From: DATHZQ01 sp965216945
GTDB taxonomy: Bacteria; Actinomycetota; Acidimicrobiia; Spongiisociales; UBA5794
DNA: 64,000 nucleotides
Assembly: GCA_965216945.1 (NCBI GenBank)
Contig: CBDCGU010000003.1
Coordinates: 4,030,001-4,094,000 of the forward strand
Reading direction: 5' to 3'
Positions 33,856-42,791 of the stretch are shown here, one piece after another (positions within the stretch are counted from its first letter, which is position 1; every line of letters begins with the position of its first letter). Both the position numbers and the translations under genes were made by a program. The notes under the pieces are model-generated. The model had not been told where the DNA came from, did not search any database, and worked only from the letters and a program-made list of their open reading frames with translations.

Positions 33856-34806
33856 TCAGGCGAGATGTCGATCCCAAGTCGGGAGGGCCCCCGACTCCGG
33901 TGGCCCGAGCCGTGCCAGCGACTCGGCCAGGTCCGGCCACGGCGGCGAGGCGACAACCACTGGGACGGCTGTCGCCGGATGGGCGAACTCCAGCCGTGCG
34001 GCGTGGAGCCACTGGCGGCCTGGATCACCCGGGCTACGCCCCCGGCGCCCCCCGTAGGCGGTGTCACCGACGACGGGATGGCCGATCGAGGCCATGTGGA
34101 CGCGGATCTGATGTGTGCGTCCGGTGTCCAGGTCCACTTCGAGCAGCGTCGCAGCGGGCCATGTGGCGAGCCGCCGGTAGTGCGTACGGGCGGGACGCCC
34201 GCCGCGCAGCACAGCCACTTTCGTGGGATGGTGGGGATCGCGACCGAGCGGTGCGTCGATCGTTCCCTTGGCGCTCGCCGGCGTGCCGTCGACGAGCGCC
34301 AGGTATCGACGGGAGATCCGGCGCTCCTTGAGTGCCGACTGGAGAGCGGTGAACGCCGCGACGGTGCGCGCCACCAGGAGCAGTCCCGACGTGTCGCGAT
34401 CGAGGCGGTGCACGAGACCCCAGCGCTGTGCCTCCAGATCCATCAGCTCCGGAAACCGGTGCACGAGCCCGGCAACGAGCGTCGGCGCCGTCGTGCCCGC
34501 ACCCGGATGGACGACGATACCGGGAGGTTTCTCCACCACGAGGACGTCGTCGTCCGCGTAGCCGACGTCGAATGGCACGGGCGTCGCAACGAGCGCGGGG
34601 GCGGTCTCCGGCAGGTCGGCGGCTACCTCCTGCCCCGCGGCCAGACGCTCCGCCGGTGTCAGGATGCGTCCCTCGACCCGAACGGCGCCCTGGTCGATCG
34701 CCCGCCGCGCCGCGGCCCGGCTGAGGTCGAACATGACCGCCACCACGCGGTCGGCGCGCACGCCGTCGAGCTCGTCCGGCACGCGGCCGGCCACGGACCG
34801 GTTCAC
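33856..34806 (-). CDS. rluD: RluD/RluC-family 23S rRNA pseudouridine synthase
   Basis: The 316-residue protein has an N-terminal S4 RNA-binding domain (LDGVRADRVVAVMFDLSRAAARRAI region) and the catalytic GLVHRLDRDTSG with D136. The segment EKPPGIVVHPG precedes it, and LDTGRTHQIRVH is the other conserved block. It isomerises uridines in 23S rRNA helix 69 or related sites. The GTG start overlaps the lspA stop (GTGA). Position beside lspA is conserved in many Gram-positive bacteria. Confidence 0.93.
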   Translation of the reverse strand: MNRSVAGRVPDELDGVRADRVVAVMFDLSRAAARRAIDQGAVRVEGRILTPAERLAAGQEVAADLPETAPALVATPVPFDVGYADDDVLVVEKPPGIVVHPGAGTTAPTLVAGLVHRFPELMDLEAQRWGLVHRLDRDTSGLLLVARTVAAFTALQSALKERRISRRYLALVDGTPASAKGTIDAPLGRDPHHPTKVAVLRGGRPARTHYRRLATWPAATLLEVDLDTGRTHQIRVHMASIGHPVVGDTAYGGRRGRSPGDPGRQWLHAARLEFAHPATAVPVVVASPPWPDLAESLARLGPPESGALPTWDRHLA

Positions 34807-35276
34807 GCCCGCTCGCGCACGAGGGCGGCGATGAGCAGCAAGCCCGCTCCGAAGGTGATGGCGGCATCGGCGACGTTGAAGGTGGGAATGAACCACAGAT
34901 CGACGAAATCGACCACGGCACCGTCGAGCAGACCGTCACCGCGGAAGATGCGATCGAGCAGGTTGCCGATCGCACCCCCCAGAACCAGCGACAGCGCCAG
35001 CGCCTCGAGGGGCCGCGGATTGTTGCGCAGCATCGTGGCGACCCACCCGACGACGCCGACGGCGAGGATCGCGATCAGCGGTCCGAGACCCTGAAAGCTC
35101 GAGAAGGCGGCGCCCGAGTTGCGTGTCACCTGGAACTCGAGGAACCCGTCGATGACGACGATCGGGTTGCCGGGCAACTCGGCAGCCGCCCACGCCTTCG
35201 TCAGCTGATCGAGCACGACGACGACGCCGACGACGAGGGAGGTGAATGCGGGACGGGTCAGACTCTGTGTGCCCAC
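34803..35276 (-). CDS. lspA: Lipoprotein signal peptidase (signal peptidase II)
   Basis: The 157-residue aspartyl protease has four membrane segments and the two catalytic aspartates D108 (GNLLDRIFRG) and D137 (FNVADAAIT). It cleaves prolipoproteins after lipidation and would process the several lipoproteins of this window (cytochrome, ZnuA, the Thr-linker proteins). The GTG at 35276 overlaps the dksA-like 3' end by 19 bp, and no later start leaves TM1 intact. The stop overlaps rluD. Confidence 0.95.
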   Translation of the reverse strand: MGTQSLTRPAFTSLVVGVVVVLDQLTKAWAAAELPGNPIVVIDGFLEFQVTRNSGAAFSSFQGLGPLIAILAVGVVGWVATMLRNNPRPLEALALSLVLGGAIGNLLDRIFRGDGLLDGAVVDFVDLWFIPTFNVADAAITFGAGLLLIAALVRERA

Positions 35277-35629
35277 TCGACCAACGTCGTGGCGTAAGGC
35301 AGCGCTTCGAGGCGCGCCACAGGTATGGGCTTGCCGGTGACCTCGCAGATCCCGTAGAGGCCCTGGTCCATGCGGTCGAACGCATGATTCACCTTGTCGA
35401 GCAACTCCTGGGCGTTCTGCTGCTTCGAGAGGTCCATCTCCATCTCGAAGGCCAGCGAACCGCCGTCGGCGCTGTCCGGGTCGGCAGCGTGCTCGGCGCT
35501 CGTCTCGGCAAGGCGCGTCAGCTCCCGCTGGCGTTCGAACTCATCGATGATGTGCGTCAGCCGGTCGCGCTCCTCGACGAGCCTCGCTCGAAGCCTCTTG
35601 AGGGTTGATTCGGCGAGCTGCCGAGCCAT
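35258..35629 (-). CDS. TraR/DksA-family protein lacking most zinc-finger cysteines
   Basis: The 123-residue protein has the DksA-type coiled coil (residues 5-85) and a C-terminal YGICEVTGKPIPVARLEALPYAT that is plainly the DksA zinc-finger region. Of the four cysteines only C95 remains; the others are T98, L116 and W119. So it cannot bind zinc in the usual way, as in known Cys-poor DksA paralogues. Family members enter the RNA polymerase secondary channel. The ATG is set by AAGGAGG. Gene order next to lspA and ileS matches other actinobacteria. Confidence 0.88.
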   Translation of the reverse strand: MARQLAESTLKRLRARLVEERDRLTHIIDEFERQRELTRLAETSAEHAADPDSADGGSLAFEMEMDLSKQQNAQELLDKVNHAFDRMDQGLYGICEVTGKPIPVARLEALPYATTLVEWAHRV

Positions 35630-35705
35630 TCGACCTCCTTTGCGGAGCGGGACGATACCACCGCCCGGGATTCAGACGTGCGCCCGATGCCCCCCGTCGG
35701 GGCCG

Positions 35706-35999
35706 TCATACACCCAGCCTGCGGCGGACCGCATCGGCCGAAAGTCCCACGACACGGAAACGCTTGCGCCGGCCCGTCTGGCCGGAGATCAACTCGACGG
35801 CTGTGCTCAAGCGATCCTCGAGGAGCCGGGCTATCGCTGCATTGGCCTTGCCCTTCTCCGCGGGCTGAGCGGTCCGGATCCGGAGCGCATCGCCGTGTAC
35901 TCCGGCCACGCCGTCCCGTTTCGACCGCGGCACCGCCCAGACCGTGATCTCGACACCGTCCGGCCCCTGGCTCACGGGATCTGCCGGCGTCTCGGTCAC
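35706..35999 (-). CDS. DUF167 (YggU-like) protein
   Basis: The 97-residue protein shows the DUF167 pattern: ITVWAVPRSKRDGV, then DALRIRTAQPAEKGKANAAIARLLED and a C-terminal GRRKRFRVVG. YggU structures are known but the function is not. The start is GTG at 35999. It is divergent from the ileS T-box leader and 76 bp upstream of the dksA-like gene. Confidence 0.88.
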   Translation of the reverse strand: MTETPADPVSQGPDGVEITVWAVPRSKRDGVAGVHGDALRIRTAQPAEKGKANAAIARLLEDRLSTAVELISGQTGRRKRFRVVGLSADAVRRRLGV

Positions 36000-36044
36000 G
36001 ACGCAAGATTACGTCGGTGGCAGAGTATCTGCGGTGTACCATTG

Positions 36045-36262
36045 CGCCCACGGCGATGAAGGAGACGCCCGAGGGGCCACCGGATCCCAGCGAGCCGACG
36101 ACGGTGTGAGGTCGGCATCCGGCCCGAAGGGCCATCACTCCCGAGCTGTGGGAAGAACCCGCGCGTATGCGGCAGTAGACCCCACCGGCCACCCTCCGAC
36201 ATGGGTCTCGAGGGGCCGGGCCCATGCCCGGCAAGCCGGGTGGTACCGCGGGGCCATCCTCG
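36045..36262 (+). promoter_or_regulatory. T-box leader upstream of ileS
   Basis: The leader contains the invariant T-box GGGTGGTACCGCGG at 36238-36251; TGGT within it would pair with the uncharged 3' end of tRNA-Ile. A structured Stem I region precedes it from about 36050 (GATGAAGGAGACG), with a candidate ATC specifier at 36134-36136 in GCCATCACTC. Downstream, GGCAGC and GCTGCC form a hairpin just before the AGGAG ribosome-binding site, and no U-run terminator follows. Control of translation initiation, as described for actinobacterial ileS T-boxes, is therefore likely. Confidence 0.9.
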
Positions 36263-36305
36263 TCCCGGCAGCGACGCACAGATGCTGCTGCCAGGAGACG
36301 GAGCC

Positions 36306-39300
36306 TTGACCGACGAGACCCCTACCTCATCATCCTTCCGGCGAGTGACGCCCTATGTCGACCTCCCTGCGCTCGACGAACGGATCATCATGCTCTGGGA
36401 CAGGATCGATGCGTTCGCCCAACAGGTCGAGCAGCGCCCTGCCGAGTCCGAGTACACGTTCTACGACGGGCCACCATTCGCCACCGGCACCATGCATTAC
36501 GGCCATCTTCTGCAAGCCGTGGTCAAGGACATGGTTCCGCGCTACTGGTCGATGCGGGGCCACCGCGTCGAGCGCCGGTTCGGGTGGGACACGCATGGTC
36601 TTCCCGTGGAGATGGAGGTCGAGAAGGAGCTCGGCATCTCGGGACCGAAGCAGATCGCCGAGTACGGCATCGATCGCTACAACGAGGCGTGCCGCACGAA
36701 GGTCAACACGACGACCGGCGAGTGGGAGACCATCACCCGGCGCATCGGCCGCTGGGTCGACTTCGAGAACGACTACAAGACCATGGACGTCGAGTTCATG
36801 GAGTCGGTGTGGTGGGTCTTTCGCCGGCTCTGGGACAAGAAGCTCGTGTACGAGGACTTCAAGGTCCTCCCCTACTCGTGGGGTGCGGTCACGCCTCTGT
36901 CGAATTTCGAGGTCAACCTCGGCGGCTATCGCGACGTCGAGGACCCTTCGATCACCGTGCGCCTGCCCGTGCTCGAGGACCGCGGACCCGTACGGATGGG
37001 CGACCAGCTGCTCATCTGGACGACGACGCCGTGGACGTTGCCGGCCAACCTCGCCGTCGCCATCGGCCGCGATCTCGAGTACTCGGCCGTCGACGCCGAT
37101 GGCATGCGCTTCTGGGTGGCTTCGGATCGGCTCGAGTTCGTGTGGCCGGACGGGGCGACCGCAGCGGCAACCGCCCGCGGCGATGATCTCCTCGGCGTGG
37201 AGTATCAGCCTCCCTTCGACTACTTCGGGGAGGAACGCGACCGCGGCGCTTTCCGGGTCATCGCCTCGGACGACGTCACGACCGAGGAGGGCACCGGACT
37301 GGTCCACATGGCTCCGGCGTACGGCGAGGCGGACTTCTATTCGCTGCAGGCGGCGGGGCTCGATGTGCTGGTCGACCCGGTCGACTTCACGGGCAAGTTC
37401 ACCGATGCCGTCCCCGACGTCGCCGGCGTGAACATCAAGGAGGCGGACGCCCGGCTGGTCGAGTTGCTCGACGAATCCGGTGTGCTCTACCGAAGCGGCA
37501 CGACGGTCCACGCGTATCCGTTCTGCTGGCGCACCGACACACCCCTCATCTACAAAGCGATCCCGACCTGGTTCGTCGCCGTCGAGACCTTCCGCGATCG
37601 TATGGCCGAGTTCAACGAGCAGATCAGATGGGTACCCGAAGCCGTCGGCGCCAAGCGCTTCGGCAACTGGCTGCGGGACGCCCGCGACTGGGCGATCAGC
37701 CGCAACCGCTACTGGGGCTCGTGCATCCCGGTGTGGAAATGCGACGCATGCGACGCTTCCGTCTGTGTCGGCTCGCGGGCCGAGTTGAAGGAGCTGTCGG
37801 GAGTCTGGCTCGACGACCTCCACAAACACGTCGTCGACGAGGTCACCTTCCCGTGCTCGGAATGTGAGGGAACGATGGTGCGGGTGCCGGAGGTGCTCGA
37901 CTGCTGGTTCGAATCGGGGGCCATGCCGTACGCACAGATCCACTACCCGTTCGAGAACGAGGAGCGCTTCCGGCGCCGCTATCCGGCGGACTTCATCGCA
38001 GAGGGACTGGACCAGACCCGGGGGTGGTTCTACACCCTCGTCATCCTGGGGACCGCTCTATTCGATGCTCCGCCGTTCCAGAACTGTGTCGTGACCGGCA
38101 TGGTGCTGGCGGAGGACGGCCGCAAGATGTCGAAGAGTCTGAAGAACTTCCCGGACCCGTCAGGAGTGCTCGACGAGTTCGGCGCCGATGCCCTGCGGGC
38201 CTACCTCATCGACTCGCCGCTGGTGCGTGCCGAACCGTTGCGCTTCACGGGCGAGGGCGTGCGCAGCTACGTACGCACCGTGCTGTTGCCGTTCTGGAAT
38301 GCGTTCTCGTTCTTCACGACGTACGCCGAGGCCGATGGCATCACCATCGAGGACCTGAACGCCGCCCCCCCACTGGCCGAGCGCCCCGAGATCGACCGCT
38401 GGATCGTGTCGGTGCTGCAGTCGCTGATCAAGGATTCCAACCACGAGATGGAGCGGTACCGGCTGTTTGCCGTGATCAACCCGATCCTCGGATTCGTCGA
38501 CGACCTGACGAACTGGTACATCCGCCGCTCGCGCCGCCGATTCTGGAGCAAGCGCACCGGCCAGGACGACGCCGACAAGCTGGCGGCATTCGCCACGCTG
38601 TACGAAGTGCTCGTCACCTTCACCAAGGTGGCGGCGCCCCTGTTGCCATTCGTCACCGAGGAGATGTACCAGCACCTCGTCGCCGACCACGATGCCACCG
38701 CCCCGGCGAGCGTTCACCACTGCGACTACCCCATCACCGACAAGGCTCGGATCGACACTGGTCTCGAAGCCGACATGCGCACGGTGCGTCGTGTGGTCAA
38801 TCTGGGCAGGGCGCTGCGCAAGCACAATGATCTGCGTGTCCGTCAGCCGCTGGCCGACGTGACGGTGGTCACCCGCGACGAGGGCATCCGCAAAGCCGTG
38901 GGGGCGCATACGGCGCTGATCGCCGACGAGCTCAACGTGAAGGAGGTGCTCGTCGACTCCGACGAGTCGCATGTGGTCGAGCTGTCCGCCAAGGCAAACT
39001 TCAAGACGCTCGGACCCCGGCTGGGCAAACGGACCAAGGAGGTCGCCGCCGCCGTCGAGCAGATGGAGCACGCCACCGTCGATCGCCTGCTGACCGGCGA
39101 GGCCGTGGAAGTGGGCGGGGAGACCCTCACCCTCGACGACGTGATCGTGCGTCGCGATCCTCGCCCCGGCCACGTCGTCGAGTCGGACGGCACCGTCTCG
39201 GTGTCGCTCGACGTCGAGCTGACCGAGGAACTGGTCGCCGAAGGCATCGCCCGCGAGGTGGTCAGCCGCATTCAGGGCCTGCGGCGGGACATGGATCTTG

Positions 39301-39491
39301 CGGTGACCGACCGTGTTGTCGTGCGCTGGGACTCGGCCGACGCGATGCTGGACTCGGTGTTCGACCGCCACAGCGGGCTGATCGCGGCAGAGGTGCTCGC
39401 CAATGACATCGCACGAGTCCCGGGTGTGGACGCACCGGCCGTCGAGGTGGCCGGGGGCACCCTGCGTATCGCGGTGCAGCGAGCCGGCTGA
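36306..39491 (+). CDS. ileS: Isoleucyl-tRNA synthetase, type 2 (eukaryote-like)
   Basis: The 1061-residue class Ia synthetase has the HIGH motif as HYGH (64-67), KMSKS at 607-611, and ISRNRYWGSCIPVW before the CP1/zinc region. Length and these signatures fit type 2 IleRS, the group typically less sensitive to mupirocin. The start TTG at 36306 is chosen because AGGAG lies 8 nt upstream, released by the T-box; an ATG at 36282 would sit inside the sequestering hairpin. The first conserved residues (VTPYVDLPALDERI) follow 14 residues later. It is convergent with yggT (3 bp gap). Confidence 0.95.
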   Translation: MTDETPTSSSFRRVTPYVDLPALDERIIMLWDRIDAFAQQVEQRPAESEYTFYDGPPFATGTMHYGHLLQAVVKDMVPRYWSMRGHRVERRFGWDTHGLPVEMEVEKELGISGPKQIAEYGIDRYNEACRTKVNTTTGEWETITRRIGRWVDFENDYKTMDVEFMESVWWVFRRLWDKKLVYEDFKVLPYSWGAVTPLSNFEVNLGGYRDVEDPSITVRLPVLEDRGPVRMGDQLLIWTTTPWTLPANLAVAIGRDLEYSAVDADGMRFWVASDRLEFVWPDGATAAATARGDDLLGVEYQPPFDYFGEERDRGAFRVIASDDVTTEEGTGLVHMAPAYGEADFYSLQAAGLDVLVDPVDFTGKFTDAVPDVAGVNIKEADARLVELLDESGVLYRSGTTVHAYPFCWRTDTPLIYKAIPTWFVAVETFRDRMAEFNEQIRWVPEAVGAKRFGNWLRDARDWAISRNRYWGSCIPVWKCDACDASVCVGSRAELKELSGVWLDDLHKHVVDEVTFPCSECEGTMVRVPEVLDCWFESGAMPYAQIHYPFENEERFRRRYPADFIAEGLDQTRGWFYTLVILGTALFDAPPFQNCVVTGMVLAEDGRKMSKSLKNFPDPSGVLDEFGADALRAYLIDSPLVRAEPLRFTGEGVRSYVRTVLLPFWNAFSFFTTYAEADGITIEDLNAAPPLAERPEIDRWIVSVLQSLIKDSNHEMERYRLFAVINPILGFVDDLTNWYIRRSRRRFWSKRTGQDDADKLAAFATLYEVLVTFTKVAAPLLPFVTEEMYQHLVADHDATAPASVHHCDYPITDKARIDTGLEADMRTVRRVVNLGRALRKHNDLRVRQPLADVTVVTRDEGIRKAVGAHTALIADELNVKEVLVDSDESHVVELSAKANFKTLGPRLGKRTKEVAAAVEQMEHATVDRLLTGEAVEVGGETLTLDDVIVRRDPRPGHVVESDGTVSVSLDVELTEELVAEGIAREVVSRIQGLRRDMDLAVTDRVVVRWDSADAMLDSVFDRHSGLIAAEVLANDIARVPGVDAPAVEVAGGTLRIAVQRAG

Positions 39492-39494
39492 GCT

Positions 39495-39761
39495 TCAGCA
39501 GCCCAGCAGCCCGCGCAAGATCAGGATGCCGAAGAACAGCACGATGGGCGACAGGTCCAGCCCCATGCCACCGATCCGAACCGGAGGAAGCACGCGGCGG
39601 ATCGGTGCCAGCACCGGGTTGATCGCGGATGCGAGTGCCTCGTAGACCTTGCGAACCGGGTGGTCATAGCTCAGCCGCCCGAACGCGACGACGTAGCTGA
39701 GGATGATCCACACGATGAGCGCGTAGTACGCCAGCGTGAGCAAGCCACAGACGATGCCCAT
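39495..39761 (-). CDS. YggT/YlmG family membrane protein
   Basis: The 88-residue protein has two membrane segments flanking a loop with the family motif DHPVRKVYEALASAINPVLAPIRRVLPP. It is linked to division and nucleoid distribution by gene position and by chloroplast and cyanobacterial relatives. It is the last gene of the dcw-ftsZ transcript, 6 bp after sepF. In most actinobacteria divIVA/wag31 follows at this point; here the next gene is the convergent ileS. Confidence 0.92.
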   Translation of the reverse strand: MGIVCGLLTLAYYALIVWIILSYVVAFGRLSYDHPVRKVYEALASAINPVLAPIRRVLPPVRIGGMGLDLSPIVLFFGILILRGLLGC

Positions 39762-39767
39762 GAGGGC

Positions 39768-40388
39768 TCAGCCACCAACCTGATAGAGACCCAAGCCGGC
39801 GAGCCGCTCCTGCTCTACCGAATCGAGAGTCAGCCCGCGCGGGGTCACGAGGATCACGCCTTGTGCGGTCTTGGCCATCCGTCCGTCGAGCGCATATGTG
39901 AGGCCCGTGGCGAAATCCACGAGGCGGCGCACCATGGCGGGCTCGGTGGACCTGAGATCGAGGACGACCGGCCGGCCGTCCCGGATGTGGTCGGCGAGCG
40001 CCTGGGCGTCGGTGAACGTGCTGGCCTCGATGATCTCGCACTGCGGTGAATGCGGCTGTGATACGGGCATCGGATTCGTGGCGCGCCCCCTGACGAGCAC
40101 GCCGGCTTCGGCATGTTGCGGGTCGCTCGATATGCGGCGGCGCTGACGCGCCGGCGGTTCGACGCGGCGCCCGGCGACTGCGGAGGTCTGCACCGGTTGT
40201 GCCTGGACGGGCTGCGGAGCTGGAGCAGGCTCGACCGAGCGTGTGCGCATCGACTGGCGCGATCCCGGAGGATCGACCGTCCGCACCCCGGACGGCTGTG
40301 CGGGAAGCGCCTCCTGGCCGGCGGCCTCAGCCTCGTCCTCGTCGACGAGACCGAGATAGAACAATGTCTTCTGCCACAGCGACGCCAT
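39768..40388 (-). CDS. sepF: Cell division protein SepF
   Basis: The 206-residue protein starts with a conserved N-terminal amphipathic helix (MASLWQKTLFYLGLVDEDE) that binds the membrane. A disordered Pro/Gln-rich linker (about 25-110) leads to the SepF domain (IIEASTFTDAQALADHIRDG, VDFATGLTYAL). SepF polymerises and anchors FtsZ to the membrane in Gram-positive bacteria that lack FtsA; no ftsA is in this cluster, which fits. The ATG shares one base with the yggS stop. Confidence 0.94.
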   Translation of the reverse strand: MASLWQKTLFYLGLVDEDEAEAAGQEALPAQPSGVRTVDPPGSRQSMRTRSVEPAPAPQPVQAQPVQTSAVAGRRVEPPARQRRRISSDPQHAEAGVLVRGRATNPMPVSQPHSPQCEIIEASTFTDAQALADHIRDGRPVVLDLRSTEPAMVRRLVDFATGLTYALDGRMAKTAQGVILVTPRGLTLDSVEQERLAGLGLYQVGG

Positions 40389-41080
40389 CAGACTCCTCGT
40401 TCTCCTGCGGGATCGCCCACGTTGCGTGGACCAAAGATAGCCCGTCCCACGCGTATCACCGTGGCACCTTCCTCGATCGCCACGTCGAAGTCGTCGGTCA
40501 TGCCCATCGACAGCTCGTCCAGATGAGGGAACGACGACGCAAGCTCGTCGCGGAGCGCAACGAGTTCTCTGAACCAGCGGCGGCTTGCTTCGGGAACGTC
40601 GGGTAACGGCGGAATGATCATCAGCCCGCGACACTCGATTCCCGCCTGCGCAGCTTCCCGGAGCAACGCCGCTACATCGTCTGGATCGGCGCCGTGCTTC
40701 TGCGGCTCCCGAGCGATGTTGACCTGAACCAGCGCGGGAGGGATCGGCACTCCTTCCCGGACCCACGCCCGAATCAAGGATGGCCGATCGAGTGAATGCA
40801 GCAGCCAGGTCGCCTCACGAACCAGCTTCGCTTTGCGGCTCTGCAGCGAGCCCACGAAGTGCCACCGGATGTCGTCGGGCAGGCGAGGGACCTTGGCCTG
40901 CATCTCATCCGCCCGGTTCTCGCCGAAGTCGCGATGCCCTGCCTGGTAGGCCGCGGCGATCGCAGCCACGGAATGTCCCTTGGAGACCGCCACGAGCCTG
41001 ACGGACCCGGCGCTCCTTCCGCTCCGCAGCTCGGCGGCGGCGATGCGCCGCCGCACTGCGTCTAGGCGTTCGGCAACCAT
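40388..41080 (-). CDS. YggS-type PLP homeostasis protein
   Basis: The 230-residue alanine-racemase-like TIM barrel binds pyridoxal phosphate through K34 (LVAVSKGHS). FGENRADEMQAKV, WHFVGSLQSRKAK and LSMGMTDDFDVAIEEGAT are the family blocks. It buffers PLP and has no known catalysis. The N-terminus overlaps the pgeF 3' end by 19 bp. A conserved member of the ftsZ-sepF cluster in Gram-positive bacteria. Confidence 0.93.
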   Translation of the reverse strand: MVAERLDAVRRRIAAAELRSGRSAGSVRLVAVSKGHSVAAIAAAYQAGHRDFGENRADEMQAKVPRLPDDIRWHFVGSLQSRKAKLVREATWLLHSLDRPSLIRAWVREGVPIPPALVQVNIAREPQKHGADPDDVAALLREAAQAGIECRGLMIIPPLPDVPEASRRWFRELVALRDELASSFPHLDELSMGMTDDFDVAIEEGATVIRVGRAIFGPRNVGDPAGERGV

Positions 41081-41688
41081 GCCACGGCCACCTGCCGCAA
41101 TCTCGTCCGGTCTTGCCGGTAGGAGTGCAGCGCATCGTCGGTCATGGTGCACCGCCCGCTGATCCAGGTCGGGATGCCATCGAGTTGACCGGCGACCGCC
41201 CCGACCAGGTCGACGCTGTCCGCACCCCAACTTGTGGTGGCGCGATGGGCGCCGAGGTGCTCGAGGACGTCACCACCCACCTCGTAGCAGCACGAACCGA
41301 TGGCGGGCCCGATCGCAGCCTTCTGCGGGGTCAGCCCACGCTTGGCGATGGCGTCGAGCGCCGCCGGCACCACGCCTGCCACGAGCCCGCGCCACCCGGC
41401 GTGAACCACTGCAGCAAACCCCTCACCCTGGATCACGATGGGTACGCAGTCGGCCGTTGCGACCGTGATGGCCAGGTCCGGCGACTCGGTCACGATGGCA
41501 TCGCCTTCACCGAGATGCCCGGGCCGATCGGCATGCAGAACTCGAGCGCCGTGGACCTGGGTCACGAAGGCCCACGCCTGCGGAGCCCCCAACGAGACGA
41601 ACTCGAGGCGTGCGGGCTCGTCGGTACGTGCGTCGCCTTCGGCGGCGGTGCCAAAGGCCACCCCGGTGAAGCCCGGGGGGGTGATCAT
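41062..41688 (-). CDS. pgeF: Laccase-domain (PgeF/YfiH) protein
   Basis: The 208-residue Cu-oxidase_4 protein has the zinc-site ligands H46 (VTQVHGARV), C81 (TADCVPIV) and H96 (VVHAGWRG). The family has purine-nucleoside phosphorylase/deaminase activity, and E. coli PgeF acts as a peptidoglycan-precursor editing enzyme that corrects L-Ser misincorporation, which suits its place among mur and fts genes. The ATG overlaps the ftsZ stop (ATGA). Confidence 0.92.
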   Translation of the reverse strand: MITPPGFTGVAFGTAAEGDARTDEPARLEFVSLGAPQAWAFVTQVHGARVLHADRPGHLGEGDAIVTESPDLAITVATADCVPIVIQGEGFAAVVHAGWRGLVAGVVPAALDAIAKRGLTPQKAAIGPAIGSCCYEVGGDVLEHLGAHRATTSWGADSVDLVGAVAGQLDGIPTWISGRCTMTDDALHSYRQDRTRLRQVAVAWLPNA

Positions 41689-42758
41689 CCCTGGACGAAG
41701 CCCGGGATCTCGAGGTCGTCGCTGTCTGCTCCCGAACCGGCGGGCGTCTCCGAACGCGGCAGCGAGGCGCTGAACGAGGATGACGGCGAGCGACCATTGC
41801 GGCGGTCGCGATCGAAACCGGCGGCGATCACCGTCACGCGCATCTCGTCCCCGAGCGTGTCGTCGATCACGGAGCCGAAGATGATGTTCGCATCGCTGTC
41901 CGAGTGATCGGCGATCATCGTCGCGGCCGTGGACACCTCGTGCAGAGTCATGTCGGGCGGTCCGGCGATCGAGAGAAGCACCCCGCGTGCTCCTTCCATC
42001 GACGTCTCGAGCAGCGGACTGGAGATGGCCTTGCTGGCTGCCTGCTGGGCCCGGCTGTCGCCGGAGGAGGAGCCGATGCCCATGACCGCGGAGCCTGCAT
42101 CGGTCATGACCGCCTTCACGTCGGCGAAGTCCACGTTGATGAGACCCGGCGTCGTGATCAGATCCGTGATGCCCCGCACGCCACTCGTCAGAACCTCGTC
42201 GGCGAGGCGGAACGCCTCGACGACCGCGGTGTTCTCGTCGGCGATCTCCAGCAAACGCTCGTTGGGGATGATGATCAGCGTGTCGACCGCCTGTTTGAGA
42301 GACTGGATGCCCTGCTCGGCCTGCACCGAACGGCGCCGGCCTTCGAATCCGAAGGGTCGAGTCACCACACCAACGGTGAGCGCTCCGAGGGATCGGGCGA
42401 TCTCAGCGACGACCGGTGCGCCACCCGTCCCCGTGCCACCGCCTTCTCCGGCGGTGATGAACACCATGTCGGCTCCCTTGAGCACATCCTCGAGCTCCTC
42501 GCGGTGCGCCTCGGCAGCCTCACGGCCAACTTCAGGGTTAGCTCCGGCACCGAGACCACGGGTCGACTCTCGCCCGATGTCGAGCTTGACGTCGGCGTCG
42601 GACATCAGCAGCACTTGGGCGTCGGTGTTGACGGCAATGAACTCCACGCCACCAACCCCGGCATCGACCATGCGATTGACGGCGTTCACGCCGCCACCGC
42701 CGACGCCGACCACTTTGATCACAGCGAGATAGTTATGAGGTGTGCGCACATCCGTCAC
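41685..42758 (-). CDS. ftsZ: Cell division GTPase FtsZ
   Basis: The 357-residue tubulin homologue forms the Z-ring. The GTP-binding GGGTGTG is at 106-112 and the T7 loop NVDFADVK at 208-215. The C-terminal linker is short (about 30 residues, Ser/Gly-rich) and ends in DDLEIPGFVQG, a recognisable C-terminal peptide for SepF or other anchors. The GTG start follows two GGAG motifs. It lies 33 bp after ftsQ, the largest gap in this part of the operon, where an own promoter could sit. Confidence 0.97.
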   Translation of the reverse strand: MTDVRTPHNYLAVIKVVGVGGGGVNAVNRMVDAGVGGVEFIAVNTDAQVLLMSDADVKLDIGRESTRGLGAGANPEVGREAAEAHREELEDVLKGADMVFITAGEGGGTGTGGAPVVAEIARSLGALTVGVVTRPFGFEGRRRSVQAEQGIQSLKQAVDTLIIIPNERLLEIADENTAVVEAFRLADEVLTSGVRGITDLITTPGLINVDFADVKAVMTDAGSAVMGIGSSSGDSRAQQAASKAISSPLLETSMEGARGVLLSIAGPPDMTLHEVSTAATMIADHSDSDANIIFGSVIDDTLGDEMRVTVIAAGFDRDRRNGRSPSSSFSASLPRSETPAGSGADSDDLEIPGFVQG

Positions 42759-42791
42759 GTTGCTCCAACTCCGTGAGGCTAGACCTTTACA

